Part shown: one piece after another, positions 44,201 to 54,016 of the stretch | Numbering within the stretch: the stretch's first letter is position 1 | Layout: each line of letters begins with the position of its first letter | From: Chitinophagaceae bacterium | GTDB taxonomy: Bacteria; Bacteroidota; Bacteroidia; Chitinophagales; Chitinophagaceae | DNA: 64,000 nt | Assembly (NCBI GenBank): GCA_003168265.1 | Contig: PMSV01000011.1 | Location: 70,420-134,419 of the forward strand | Direction of reading: 5' to 3' | The notes under the pieces: generated by a model | What the model saw: only the letters and a program-made list of their open reading frames with translations | Database searches by the model: none | What the model was told of the DNA's origin: nothing | Translations under genes and position numbers: made by a program

Positions 44201-44737
44201 ATGCCATCAGAAAATTCATATTTAACCAGCACCCTCAAACAATTCAGGTATTACAAGACACTGGGAGAAAAGACAATGGATCAAATTCCGGACAAAGCCT
44301 TATTCTGGCAACATGATCAAGCCAGCAACAGTATTTTCACCATCGTCAAACACCTGTCCGGAAATATGATATCCCGCTGGACGGATTTTCTGAATTCAGA
44401 CGGTGAAAAGCCAAACAGAAATCGGGAAGCCGAATTCGACAACGATGTCAGGACCCGGGAAGAACTGATGAAATCATGGGACCAGGGCTGGGATTGCCTG
44501 TTCAGAGCGCTGGAACCTTTGAAGGAGCAAGACCTGAATCGTATCGTTTACATCCGTGCGGAACCGCATTCGGTGACCGAAGCCATTAACCGTCAATTGG
44601 CCCATTACCCCTACCATATCGGCCAGATAGTCTTTATCGGGAAAATGCTGTGCGGGGACAATTGGAAATCCCTTTCCATTCCGAGAGGACAATCCGAACA
44701 ATTCAACCGGGAAAAATTCTCACAGCCAAAATCATGA
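44201..44737 (+). CDS. DinB-like protein (DUF1572)
   Basis: From ATG 44201 (MPSENSYLTSTLKQFRYYK) it is 178 residues. DUF1572 features are LFWQHDQASNSIFTIVKHLSGNMISRWTDF, with the first metal histidine in KHLSGN, then MKSWDQGWDCLFRAL and AINRQLAHYPYHIGQIVFIGKML with the second histidine pair. These four-helix proteins resemble DinB/YfiT metal-dependent transferases; targets are usually unknown. The longer frame to 44108 adds non-family residues and overlaps the divergent gene's start. Confidence 0.85.
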   Translation: MPSENSYLTSTLKQFRYYKTLGEKTMDQIPDKALFWQHDQASNSIFTIVKHLSGNMISRWTDFLNSDGEKPNRNREAEFDNDVRTREELMKSWDQGWDCLFRALEPLKEQDLNRIVYIRAEPHSVTEAINRQLAHYPYHIGQIVFIGKMLCGDNWKSLSIPRGQSEQFNREKFSQPKS

Positions 44738-45342
44738 ACCGCGTCGAATATGCCCGAGCTTACGGCATTAAGGACCTGCAAGGCATCCTCGACCTCCAGC
44801 AGGCCAACCTGCCCTTCAATTTAAACCGAAGCGAGATCGAAAGCCAGGGCTTTGTAACGGCCATCCATAACCTGGATATCCTGCAAAGGATGAATGCGAT
44901 CGAGCCCCATGTGATTGCAAAAGACGGATCCCGGGTTATCGCCTACCTGCTCTGTATGACCAGGGAATCCTGTAAGGATGTCCCTGTTCTGGAGCCCATG
45001 TTCAAAACCCTGGAAGAAATCGAATTCCATGGCAAAAAAATAGCCGCTCAGTCCTTCATCGCGGTCGGCCAGGCCTGTGTGGGAAAGGGATACAGGGGAA
45101 TCGGCATATTCGATGAGTGTTATGCCTATTACAGGGAACAACTAAGCCCCAAATATGCTTTTGCCATCACCGAGATAGATTATGCAAATCCACGTTCTAT
45201 CAAGGCGCACCTAAGAGTCGGATTTCAGGAAATATTTCGCTATCAAACGGCAGAGCAGACCGACTGGAGCATTGTGCTTTGGTATTGGAAAAATGAATCC
45301 TGCCCAGGGAAGGATGAGGTTATTTCGCCAGGATCAATATAA
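44734..45342 (+). CDS. GNAT family N-acetyltransferase
   Basis: From ATG 44734 (MNRVEYARAYGIKDLQGILDLQQANLP) it is 202 residues. The acetyl-CoA-binding motif A region is FIAVGQACVGKGYRGIGIFDECY, followed by AITEIDYANPRSIKAHLRVGFQEI, characteristic of GNAT proteins. The substrate is unknown. It overlaps the DinB-like gene stop by 4 bp (ATGA), so the two are co-translated. Confidence 0.85.
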   Translation: MNRVEYARAYGIKDLQGILDLQQANLPFNLNRSEIESQGFVTAIHNLDILQRMNAIEPHVIAKDGSRVIAYLLCMTRESCKDVPVLEPMFKTLEEIEFHGKKIAAQSFIAVGQACVGKGYRGIGIFDECYAYYREQLSPKYAFAITEIDYANPRSIKAHLRVGFQEIFRYQTAEQTDWSIVLWYWKNESCPGKDEVISPGSI

Positions 45343-45457
45343 TGATCGGAACGGTAAGAATCTGTCCAGAGAACAAATATTGTCTTTATCCAAACGAAGC
45401 TCAGAAAACACTGATCGGGAAAACCTTTGGCTGGGTATAATTGTCAAGATAAATCCC

Positions 45458-46804
45458 TCAAAAAGTCAGTGTGAAAAGGGATCCTTCCCCGACAATAGAT
45501 TGTACCTGTATATTGCCCTTGTGTAAGAGCATGATCTGTTTACAAAGGCTGAGCCCGATTCCGCTTCCGGATTTTCGGGTACTGAAGAAAGGGATGAAAA
45601 TCTTATCCAACAATTCAGGTGGAATCCCTGAACCATTATCACCCACCTTAATCATGGTTTTCTTGTTTTTTGTCGTCGAAGCGCTAAGGATGATATGAGG
45701 CTTGCTCCGGTCTTTGACCGCTTCTGTTGCGTTGACCATGAGATTGATCAAAACCTGCTCCAGCAGGCTGGAATCTGCTTGCACCACCAGATCCGTGTCC
45801 TTCAGTATGACTTCTAACTCTATATTTTTCTGTGCCAGGGTGGGTTGCATCAATTGATGCAGATTGCCGAAAAGATCGCGGACATGTATATTTTTAAGGT
45901 TGGGCTTCGTGATCTTATTGAGATTGCGGTAAGTCTCCGCAAAACGCAGCAATCCTTCGCTCCTTCTTCTGATAGTGTCGATCCCGAGTTGAAGGTCTTC
46001 CATGACGGCCGGTTGATCCTGTAATGGGCTATTCGATTTTTGCAGGCGGTTGAGCATGGTATCTGCAAGAGAGGATATCGGTGCGATAGAGTTCATGATC
46101 TCATGGGTCATCACACTCAGCAATTTCTGCCAGGCCCTCGCTTCCGTTTCATCCAGGGCTTCGTCAACATTCTGAAATGCGATCAGTTTATAGATAATAT
46201 TATCTGTCTGAAAGGCCGTAGCCGAGACCAAGGCCTTGATTCTGGCACCTTCCCGATTCAGGGTAACTATTTTACTTTGACCCGGTCTGATATGCAGAAG
46301 TTCCTGATAAAGTAATTCATCCCTTTTTTGGAGGGATTGAATGCTTTTCAAGTAAGGAATTCCCAGCATGGACTTGAGGGCCTCATTCATCCACCCAATT
46401 TGTCCGGTATCATTATCATAGGAAAGTATTCCGGTATCAACAAGTTCCAGGATCTTCTGCAGGTATTGGTATTGGGTCTCTTTTTCCCGGCTGATGTCCT
46501 TAAAAGTGGTATTGATTTCATTGAATCCCCGCCTCAGGGGTTGCAGCTCAACGGGAGCCCGCTTTACATCAAAATAGCGACTGAAATCCCTGTAATGGAC
46601 CGATTCCACGAATTGCTTGACCTCATCCTGGGCCTTCTTGTTAAAATGATAGAAATCGATCAACTGGGAGAGAATAACAGGCAGCACTATGATAAGGTAA
46701 ACGTACCAGCCTTTCACTATGATAACCGATGTAAGCATCAAAGTGAAAAATAAGAGTGCCACCCTTATCAATAAGCGCAAATAATGGTAACGTTCAAATA
46801 TCAT
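45458..46804 (-). CDS. NtrB-like sensor histidine kinase
   Basis: A 448-residue kinase with two N-terminal membrane helices (about 9-29 and 33-50) and almost no periplasmic loop, so signals are probably sensed in or near the membrane. A PAS domain (about 112-215) is followed by HisKA with phosphoacceptor His234 in VMTHEIMNSIAPISS and a HATPase_c domain with DNGSGIP and SGSGIGLSLCKQIM. It overlaps the NtrC-type regulator by 11 bp and is its cognate kinase. Confidence 0.9.
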   Translation of the reverse strand: MIFERYHYLRLLIRVALLFFTLMLTSVIIVKGWYVYLIIVLPVILSQLIDFYHFNKKAQDEVKQFVESVHYRDFSRYFDVKRAPVELQPLRRGFNEINTTFKDISREKETQYQYLQKILELVDTGILSYDNDTGQIGWMNEALKSMLGIPYLKSIQSLQKRDELLYQELLHIRPGQSKIVTLNREGARIKALVSATAFQTDNIIYKLIAFQNVDEALDETEARAWQKLLSVMTHEIMNSIAPISSLADTMLNRLQKSNSPLQDQPAVMEDLQLGIDTIRRRSEGLLRFAETYRNLNKITKPNLKNIHVRDLFGNLHQLMQPTLAQKNIELEVILKDTDLVVQADSSLLEQVLINLMVNATEAVKDRSKPHIILSASTTKNKKTMIKVGDNGSGIPPELLDKIFIPFFSTRKSGSGIGLSLCKQIMLLHKGNIQVQSIVGEGSLFTLTF

Positions 46805-48155
46805 ATTTACTCAGTCGGCGATATAAGGCAGTCCTGGTCAGTCCCAATTCCCTGGCGGCCTTGCTGATATTGCCATTATGTTTTTCGATGACTTTCAAGA
46901 TGGTATTCTTTTCTACCTGGCTGAGATTAAGTTCCACCGGCTCTTCTTTGGAAGTCACTGGCGATTCGATAGGAGAAAAAATCAGGTCACCAGACTGAAG
47001 AACTTCGTATTCCGCCATGATGACGGCCCTTTCAATAGTATATTGTAATTCCCGCACATTACCTGGAAAATGGTAACCCTGTAATTTTTCAAGTGCCCGG
47101 CTATCGAAAGCCTCCACATTCTTCAGGTATTTGCGTGAATAGAGTTGCAGGAAATGTTTGGCCAGCAAACTGATATCAGTCCCCCTCTTACGCAGGGGTG
47201 GAACCATGATTTCCACCGTATTGATGCGGTAGATCAGGTCCTTGCGGAAACGCGATTCATTGGCCAGTTCGAAAATCGGAAGATTCGTGGCGCAGATCAA
47301 ACGGATATCGATGGGAATCGGCAGGTTGGTGCCGATCCTGGTGATTTGACGGTTCTGCAAAACGGAAAGCAATTTGGCCTGCTGATGCAAGGAAATATTT
47401 CCGATCTCGTCCAGGAATAGGGTTCCGCCTGAAGCGCTTTCAAAAAGGCCGACACGATCTTCCCGCGCATCGGTAAAAGCTCCCTTCTTATGCCCAAACA
47501 ATTCACTTTCAAAAAGCGAGTCCGTCAGGGCGCCCACATCTACCTTGATAAGCGGCATTTCAGCACGTAAGGAATGCAGGTAGATGGCCTTGGCTATCAG
47601 ATCCTTGCCGGTTCCATTCTCTCCTAAAATGAGGATATTGGCATCGGTAGGAGCAATTTTCTCTATTTTATAAAAGATCTCCCGCATGACCTCCGAATCG
47701 CCGAGAAGTTCAGATCCGATCATAGAGCCGGAAGAACCTGGAAATCCATCGGGTTCCTTCCCGGAATCCTTCCTTTTCAGCGCATCCTTGATAGTTGTGA
47801 TTAGCTTTTCATTATGCCAGGGCTTCACTACAAAATCGATCGCTCCCTCCTTGAGTGAACGGACCGCCAGATCAATATCCCCATAGGCTGTGATCATGAT
47901 GACGGCGGCCCCACAGCCGAATTCCTTTAATTTCCTGAGCCAGAAAAGCCCTTCATTGCCGGTATTGATGCTGGAATTAAAATTCATATCCAACAGGACG
48001 ATATCGAAGGATTGTTTAGAAACCAGGGACCGGATATTTTCCGGGTTTTTCTCCGTAATAACATGCGCTGCCTCTGTTTTGAGCAATAAACGTACGGCGG
48101 TCAGCACATCGGGATCATCATCCACGACCAGGATAGATGCATTTCTCAGGCTCAT
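46794..48155 (-). CDS. NtrC-type response regulator with GAFTDA variant loop
   Basis: From ATG 48155 (MSLRNASILVVDDDPDV) it is 453 residues. Receiver phosphoacceptor D56 (VLLDMNF) and K111 (VVKPW) are present. The AAA+ domain has LGENGTGKD (178-186), but the sigma-54 contact loop is GAFTDA (225-230) in place of GAFTGA. A Fis-type helix-turn-helix ends the protein (NISKAARELGLTRTALYRRL). It is co-encoded with the NtrB-like kinase and divergent from an export operon, its likely target. The GAFTDA variant is noteworthy, since the loop contacts sigma-54. Confidence 0.9.
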   Translation of the reverse strand: MSLRNASILVVDDDPDVLTAVRLLLKTEAAHVITEKNPENIRSLVSKQSFDIVLLDMNFNSSINTGNEGLFWLRKLKEFGCGAAVIMITAYGDIDLAVRSLKEGAIDFVVKPWHNEKLITTIKDALKRKDSGKEPDGFPGSSGSMIGSELLGDSEVMREIFYKIEKIAPTDANILILGENGTGKDLIAKAIYLHSLRAEMPLIKVDVGALTDSLFESELFGHKKGAFTDAREDRVGLFESASGGTLFLDEIGNISLHQQAKLLSVLQNRQITRIGTNLPIPIDIRLICATNLPIFELANESRFRKDLIYRINTVEIMVPPLRKRGTDISLLAKHFLQLYSRKYLKNVEAFDSRALEKLQGYHFPGNVRELQYTIERAVIMAEYEVLQSGDLIFSPIESPVTSKEEPVELNLSQVEKNTILKVIEKHNGNISKAARELGLTRTALYRRLSKYDI

Positions 48156-48446
48156 TTGTAACAATTGGAATTTTTATTACGTCTCAATGCAACAATTGAT
48201 CCCACAAGTTTACCTTAAATATAAAGCCGTGGCAATTAATTTTTTAACCGAATTCAATGAAAACCAGACTGTATCATAACCGGACACAGGATGTATCAGT
48301 AGTGAACATGCATTTGTGTAATTTTGGCCTAAAAACCTGGAAATCATTCATATGAAAACTGGCATATGTTTGAGGATATTGGGATGGTCAAATAAGTTTC
48401 AATGAACGGACCGGTTCCATCCCGGTATCAAACAATCTGAACATTC
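48156..48446. other. Divergent regulatory region of the two-component and export operons
   Basis: Lies between the NtrC-type regulator start and the HlyD-like start. A TGTATCA direct repeat (48272 and 48291 area) and a TGGCAT-N5-TGAGG-like motif near 48360 are visible, but no clean GG-N10-GC sigma-54 promoter was found. Confidence 0.35.
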
Positions 48447-49706
48447 ATGGTAGACAGGATACTAGAAAAGAAAAAATGGTCAACTAAAAGGATATTAACC
48501 ATTCTCGGAGTATTAGCAATTCTGACCCTGATAGGAGCCAGTTATTATTATACCAAGGGTCCTTCTAAACTGAGCGTGGATCTGGATCGCATCCAGATCA
48601 GCACGATAACCAAGGGGCCCTTCCAGGAAAATATCGCGGTAAACGGGGATGTGATGCCGATCACCACCATATACCTTGATGCTACGGAAGGGGGTCGTGT
48701 CGAAGAACGTTTTGTCGAAGATGGGACGGTCATGAAAAAGGGTCAGCCCATCCTTCGCTTGTCCAACACGGACCTCTTGCTGACCCTGATGAGCCAGCAG
48801 AATACTGTTTACAATACGCTGACCCAGATGCAGATCAACCATAACGCGGCCCTGCAGAATACGGTCTCAAAACAAAACCAGTTGGCCGATGTGGAAAGCC
48901 AGTATAAGGAAGCTTTGCGGATATATAACCTGGATAAGAAATTATATGGTGAAAAAGTGATCGGTTCACAGGAATACCTGCAGGCGGAGAATAACTATAC
49001 CTATTACCTGAACAAAAGGGATCTGGCAATCCAGATACTCCAGCAGGACTCCGTATCAAGGGCGGAACAAGAGGCCCAGGACAAAAGGTCCTACCAGGGA
49101 TCCCAGGAAGCCCTGAGAATAATGCAGAAAAAAGTGGATGATCTGATCGTAAGGGCCCAGATTGATGGACAACTGACATCATTGGACGCTGAGATAGGGC
49201 AGAACAAGACACAGGGCCAGAGGTTAGGACAGATCGATGTGCTTAGCGGATTCAAGGTCAGAGTGGATATCGATCAGCATTATATATCAAGGGTTTATAA
49301 TGGGCTCTTGGGTACATTCAGTTTTGCGGAAAGCAATTATAAGATGAAAATTTTTAAGGTATTCTCACAGGTAACTGCGGGCAAATTCCAGGTTGATATG
49401 GAATTTGTCGGACCCGTACCAAAGGGTATACGCCGGGGGCAGACCCTTCAGATCACATTGTCCCTGAGCGATGAGCGGGAAGCGATCCTTGTACCAAGAG
49501 GTGGGTTTTTTCAAACCACGGGAGGAAGCTGGATATTTAAACTAAGTGAGGACGGAAAGACGGCCTATAGGACGGACATCCTGCTCGGCAATCAGAATAT
49601 TGACTATTATGAAGTGCTCCAGGGTTTGAAACCTGGAGACCGGGTAGTCACTTCCAGTTACGAAACCTATGGGAACATGCAGGAGCTGGTCCTGAAAAAA
49701 GATTAA
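48447..49706 (+). CDS. HlyD-family periplasmic adaptor (MacA-like)
   Basis: A 419-residue membrane-fusion protein. A single N-terminal helix (about 19-37) anchors it. The beta-barrel/lipoyl half begins near IAVNGDVMPITTIYLDATEGGRVEERFVEDGTVMKKGQPILRLSN, a long coiled-coil hairpin follows (about 110-220), and the second lipoyl half contains VDDLIVRAQIDGQLTSLDAEIGQ. The C-terminal segment includes LVPRGGFFQTTGGSWIFKL. It bridges inner-membrane transporters to an outer-membrane channel. No TolC-like gene is adjacent. Confidence 0.92.
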   Translation: MVDRILEKKKWSTKRILTILGVLAILTLIGASYYYTKGPSKLSVDLDRIQISTITKGPFQENIAVNGDVMPITTIYLDATEGGRVEERFVEDGTVMKKGQPILRLSNTDLLLTLMSQQNTVYNTLTQMQINHNAALQNTVSKQNQLADVESQYKEALRIYNLDKKLYGEKVIGSQEYLQAENNYTYYLNKRDLAIQILQQDSVSRAEQEAQDKRSYQGSQEALRIMQKKVDDLIVRAQIDGQLTSLDAEIGQNKTQGQRLGQIDVLSGFKVRVDIDQHYISRVYNGLLGTFSFAESNYKMKIFKVFSQVTAGKFQVDMEFVGPVPKGIRRGQTLQITLSLSDEREAILVPRGGFFQTTGGSWIFKLSEDGKTAYRTDILLGNQNIDYYEVLQGLKPGDRVVTSSYETYGNMQELVLKKD

Positions 49707-49724
49707 CAACTAAAATTTGAAAAC

Positions 49725-49919
49725 ATGCAACGCAAAATCCTTCAAGTCTTCATCCTGATCTTCGGATTATGTTTGCTGGGCAACAATTCCAGGGAATGCG
49801 GAAAAAAAGATTCTGCTTGTAGTATGGAAAAAAGCTCTACTCAAAGCCAGACCCGCCAGGCAGAATGGATAAGTGAAGAATATATGCTGATTCATGATTT
49901 GTTTTTCCAAACAATATAA
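49725..49919 (+). CDS. Small secreted-peptide ORF between adaptor and ATPase (64 aa)
   Basis: Starts 18 bp after the adaptor stop and encodes MQRKILQVFILIFGLCLLGN followed by a Cys- and Ser-rich tail (SRECGKKDSACSMEKSS...). The N-terminus is signal-peptide-like with Lys at positions 3-4 and a hydrophobic core. No family is recognised. Position inside the operon makes it a credible small export-system gene, but it might be noise. Confidence 0.45.
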   Translation: MQRKILQVFILIFGLCLLGNNSRECGKKDSACSMEKSSTQSQTRQAEWISEEYMLIHDLFFQTI

Positions 49920-49958
49920 TAACTACTATCAAAGTCCTAAAACGTTAAAACAATAAAA

Positions 49959-50636
49959 ATGATCAAGATCGCCGAACTCGAAAAAGTTTACCGTACTGAA
50001 GAGGTGGAAACCATTGCGCTCAATAAATTATCCATGGAGGTCAAAGACGGAGAATTTGTTGCCGTGATGGGGCCATCGGGTTGCGGGAAATCTACCCTGC
50101 TCAATATTCTTGGGTTATTGGACGATCCCGACAAAGGGAGCTTCATGTTTAATAAGATCGAAGTGGCTCATTTTAATGAAAGAAAAAGGGCCGACCTGCG
50201 CAAGCACAATATTGGCTTTGTATTCCAAAGTTTCAACCTGATCGATGAACTCACTGTTTTTGAAAATGTGGAACTTCCCCTCATCTATACCGGAGTCAAA
50301 TCCGCAGAAAGAAAAAAGCGGGTGGAAGAAGTGCTGGATAAGATGCAGATCATGCATCGTAGGAACCATTATCCCCAGCAATTATCCGGGGGACAACAAC
50401 AACGTGTCGCCGTGGCAAGAGCCGTCGTCAACCGACCCAAACTCATCCTTGCAGATGAGCCCACGGGAAATCTCGATTCCTCCAATGGCAATGAGGTAAT
50501 GCAATTGCTCACAGAACTCAATGAACAGGGCACGACCATTGTCATGGTAACGCATAGTGAGCATGATGCCCGATTCAGCCACCGCATCATCCGTATGCTG
50601 GATGGTCAGGCTGTCACCGAAAACATGCTGATCTGA
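49959..50636 (+). CDS. ABC transporter ATP-binding protein (MacB/LolD-like)
   Basis: A 225-residue ATPase: Walker A GPSGCGKST (38-46), Q-loop in FVFQSFNLIDELTVFENVELPL, signature LSGGQQQR and Walker B LILADEPTGNLDS, followed by the H-loop VTHSEHDARF. This subfamily pairs with FtsX/MacB-type permeases in lipoprotein or antibiotic-peptide export. The permease gene is 101 bp downstream. Confidence 0.95.
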   Translation: MIKIAELEKVYRTEEVETIALNKLSMEVKDGEFVAVMGPSGCGKSTLLNILGLLDDPDKGSFMFNKIEVAHFNERKRADLRKHNIGFVFQSFNLIDELTVFENVELPLIYTGVKSAERKKRVEEVLDKMQIMHRRNHYPQQLSGGQQQRVAVARAVVNRPKLILADEPTGNLDSSNGNEVMQLLTELNEQGTTIVMVTHSEHDARFSHRIIRMLDGQAVTENMLI

Positions 50637-50737
50637 GGATGGTGCTTAGTTTTAAAAAAAGAATCTGCGAATCTCCTGATGGGCCCAGATCGGGCCGGTG
50701 AAGACATTTCTTCAATCTCTCTTAAAAATTTCTGCAA

Positions 50738-53158
50738 ATGATCCGCAATTTTTTGAAGACGGCATGGAGAAATATTCGCAGGCACGGTACCGACAGTTTC
50801 ATTAACATCTCCGGACTTTGCATTGCCTTCATCAGTGCGCTCCTGCTATTGCTAAGTGTGAGTTATGAATTCTCCTTTGACCGGTTTCATGTAAACGGCA
50901 GGGATACCTACCATCTTTATTTCAAGAGCCAGGGCAAACAAGACGCGGAATTGAACAATGCGATGCCCGCGCCTCTGATGCCTTCCCTCAAATCCACCTA
51001 CCCCGATATTCGCTATGCCGTCCGTTTTTTAAGCAACGGAGCCATGGTACGCTATAAAGACAAAACAATTGCACAGAACCTGACTTTTACCGATGCCGAT
51101 TTCTTCCGGATTTTCAGCTTTCCAATAATCAAGGGCAATGCAAGCAACCCTCTGCAGGAACTTGGGAATGTAGTGATCACAAAAAGCACCGCCAAAGCCC
51201 TTTTCGTCAATGAAGATCCTGTCGGCAAATCCATTGAAATGCAACTGGACAATGGGTGGAAGCCCTTAACAGTATCCGCTGTAACAGATGATATACCGGA
51301 CAATTCCAGTATCCGTTACAATATGGTTGTCCGCTTTGAAAACCTTTCCTATTATAACCAGGTTAGTACGATCTGGGATTCCCGATTCCACGATGTATTC
51401 ATTCAATTGAACCCAGGTTCGGATCCTAAAATTTTCCAGTCAAAATTGCCCGTCTTTGTCAACCGTTACCTGGCCGAAAACATCAAAAGAATGAAAAGAG
51501 ACGGAATACAGCCTGCAAAAGACGGCTCCTACCTAAGCCTGCAATTGCAGCCGCTCTCCGACATCCATACAAATACGGAAATTCCCGTTGAAAGCAGCAG
51601 CTCCATCAAGAAGAGCTATCTCTATTTGCTCACTGTCGTCGCACTTCTCATCCTTTTCATTGCCTGTATCAATTTCGTCAATCTGAGCATTGGAAGATCA
51701 CTTACCCGAACAAAAGAAATCGGGCTGCGCAAGACCATGGGTGCCCTAAAAACCCATTTGGGCCTTCAGTTCTGGTCGGAAGCCCTGGTGGTCTGCCTTA
51801 TCGCCTTTGTAGTCAGTGTGGTTTGCGCATATTTTCTTTTACCCCAATACCATCTGTTATTCGACATGAATATCCAAAGGAACATGCTCATGAAACCCGT
51901 TGTTTGGTTTTATATCATCCTGGGTTTTCTGGCAGTCACCCTGATGGCAGGAGGTTACCCTGCCTGGTTCATGGCCCGCTTTAGTGTCGTGGATGTGTTA
52001 AAGGGGAAAATAAGTCAGCATCGCTCCGGCCTGATTCGCAACGGGCTCATCACTTTTCAATTCGTCATTGCAGTATTGTTGATCTCCTGCACATTTATTT
52101 CCTGGCAGCAGATCCGTTACCTGCGAACAAAACCCCTCGGATATAATATGAGCCAGGTCATCAGTTTGCCGGTTGGCAGCGAAATTGATCCTAACCGGGC
52201 TCTTAAGCTCATGAAGGATAAACTTTCCTCCGATCCTTCTATACTAAGAATCAGCGGTATTTGTGACAATCTGGGAATTGGAGAAGACGGGAGTAACCGA
52301 ACTTCGATCATGGGTTTCGATTATAAGAACCGGGAGATCAAAAGCAATTGGATCGGGGTCAGCTATGATTTTGTCAAGACCCTTGATCTGCAATTAGTGG
52401 CAGGCCGTGATTTTTCCCCGGCATTCTCAACGGACAGTACTGCCGTTTTGATAAATGAGGAAATGGCGAAAGAAGTCGGCGAAAATCAAATTGTGGGAGT
52501 TCTTCTCCCCGTAGATTCTGCAAGACCGCTGAAAGTGATCGGAGTGCTGAAGAATTTCAACTTTAAATCCCTGCGTCAAAAAATAAATCCGCTCACCTTG
52601 GTCATGGACAAGAATTTTAGCATCAATTATATTCTGATAAAGGTAAAACCCACAGACCTGCCCGCCAGTATGGCCCAGGTCAAAGACGCCTGGAAAGCAA
52701 TTGCACCGGGAAGCGATTTCAAAGGATCCTTCCTGGATCAAAATGTGAACCGCCAATACAAAAAAGAAGGAAAAATGATGGAGGTTTTCAGTATTGGCGC
52801 ATTCATCGCCGTCCTGCTTTCCTGTATGGGATTATTGGCCATGGTGATTCTGATCCTTTCCCAGCGGACCAGGGAAATCGGGATCCGAAAAGTGCTTGGC
52901 GCATCCGTTCAAAGCATCGTCAACCTTATCGCAAAAGATTTCATACTCCTGGTGAGCATGGCTATTTTAATTGCCGCTCCTATCGCTTGGTATAACATGA
53001 ATAAATGGCTCGAAGACTTTGCCTACCATATCCAAATCGGGTGGTGGGTCTTTCTTTTTACTGGCTTGCTGACTATTTTAATTGCATTGATCACCATCAG
53101 TATCCAAGCTATACGCGCTGCGTTTTCAAACCCGGTAGACAGCTTGAGAACGGAGTAA
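50738..53158 (+). CDS. MacB/FtsX-type ABC permease
   Basis: An 806-residue permease with two copies of a MacB_PCD plus FtsX module: one N-terminal helix, a periplasmic domain, three helices (about 295-440), then a second helix/periplasmic domain and three final helices (about 690-790). Recurrent landmarks are TKEIGLRKTMGALKTHL and TREIGIRKVLGASVQSIV, the paired coupling motifs. This long tandem form is standard in Bacteroidota. With the adaptor and ATPase it probably exports a small hydrophobic compound or peptide, controlled by the divergent NtrB/NtrC-like pair. Confidence 0.93.
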   Translation: MIRNFLKTAWRNIRRHGTDSFINISGLCIAFISALLLLLSVSYEFSFDRFHVNGRDTYHLYFKSQGKQDAELNNAMPAPLMPSLKSTYPDIRYAVRFLSNGAMVRYKDKTIAQNLTFTDADFFRIFSFPIIKGNASNPLQELGNVVITKSTAKALFVNEDPVGKSIEMQLDNGWKPLTVSAVTDDIPDNSSIRYNMVVRFENLSYYNQVSTIWDSRFHDVFIQLNPGSDPKIFQSKLPVFVNRYLAENIKRMKRDGIQPAKDGSYLSLQLQPLSDIHTNTEIPVESSSSIKKSYLYLLTVVALLILFIACINFVNLSIGRSLTRTKEIGLRKTMGALKTHLGLQFWSEALVVCLIAFVVSVVCAYFLLPQYHLLFDMNIQRNMLMKPVVWFYIILGFLAVTLMAGGYPAWFMARFSVVDVLKGKISQHRSGLIRNGLITFQFVIAVLLISCTFISWQQIRYLRTKPLGYNMSQVISLPVGSEIDPNRALKLMKDKLSSDPSILRISGICDNLGIGEDGSNRTSIMGFDYKNREIKSNWIGVSYDFVKTLDLQLVAGRDFSPAFSTDSTAVLINEEMAKEVGENQIVGVLLPVDSARPLKVIGVLKNFNFKSLRQKINPLTLVMDKNFSINYILIKVKPTDLPASMAQVKDAWKAIAPGSDFKGSFLDQNVNRQYKKEGKMMEVFSIGAFIAVLLSCMGLLAMVILILSQRTREIGIRKVLGASVQSIVNLIAKDFILLVSMAILIAAPIAWYNMNKWLEDFAYHIQIGWWVFLFTGLLTILIALITISIQAIRAAFSNPVDSLRTE

Positions 53159-53324
53159 TTCCCAATCCCCGGCACTTCGAAAGGTTCTCAAACTGGAATT
53201 ATCCCGAAAGCACAGCTTTGAAATGTCTTATTAACAGATCTGCAATAAACTTTTTCAGAATTTGTTAAAAGCAGGTATAAGGACCATGCCTTAAATTGAT
53301 CCTTTCTCCAAATAAAAATTCAAA

Positions 53325-53356
53325 ATAAAAAGCTGCCCCCTCATCAGAGGCAGCCT
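53325..53356 (-). terminator. Terminator after the YceI gene
   Basis: Minus-strand hairpin GGCTGCCTC-TGAT-GAGGGGGCAGC followed by TTTTTATTTTG, 27 bp past the YceI stop. Confidence 0.8.
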
Positions 53357-53382
53357 TCTATAAAAATTCTTGTCATGCCGGT

Positions 53383-53919
53383 CTATGCCTGTTTGAGCAA
53401 TTCGATCTCCGCATGTATCCGGACATCATCGCTAAGTACCAGGCCGCCTGCTTCGGTGACTGCATGCCAGGATAGCCCGAATTCTTTGCGGTTTATCTTG
53501 CCGCTGATGGTGAATCCTGCCTTGGTATTACCCCAGGGGTCTTTGACAATACCTCCATATTCCACATCCAGCTTGATCTGCTTTGTTACGTCACGGATCC
53601 TAAGGTCTCCATATAACTCGTAGGAGCCGTCATTGTCCACGTTTTCATATTTAGTGGCAGTAAACGTGATGGCAGGGTACTTGGCCGCATTGAAAAAATC
53701 TTCGCTTTTCAGATGACCATCCCTTTGTTCATTTTTAGTGCTGATGGAATCCACATCAGCAGAGAAACTGACTTTCGCTGTCATAAAGTCTTCTCCTTCA
53801 GTCTCCGCATTCACTTCATATTTGTTGAACTGGCCGGAGACGGTGCTGATCATCAGGTGTTTGATCTTAAATGTTACTTCCGAGTGGACGGGGTCGAGAA
53901 CCCATTTTACTATTGCCAT
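53383..53919 (-). CDS. YceI family protein without signal peptide
   Basis: A 178-residue YceI domain protein beginning directly with the barrel (VKWVLDPVHSEVTFKIKHLMISTVSGQFN), so it lacks an export signal and is probably cytoplasmic. The family landmarks STKNEQRDGHLKSEDFFNAAKYPAITFTAT and ISGKINRKEFGLSW are present. It may bind isoprenoid-like ligands (family knowledge). A strong terminator follows. Compare the exported paralogue at 11297-11842. Confidence 0.93.
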   Translation of the reverse strand: MAIVKWVLDPVHSEVTFKIKHLMISTVSGQFNKYEVNAETEGEDFMTAKVSFSADVDSISTKNEQRDGHLKSEDFFNAAKYPAITFTATKYENVDNDGSYELYGDLRIRDVTKQIKLDVEYGGIVKDPWGNTKAGFTISGKINRKEFGLSWHAVTEAGGLVLSDDVRIHAEIELLKQA

Positions 53920-54016
53920 ATTACTTGTTTTAATGTTTAAACATTGAAGATAGACGATTCTCCGGTTCCAAAAAAATCTTTTTCTGACCGGATATCATTT
54001 GATTACTACAAAAAAA

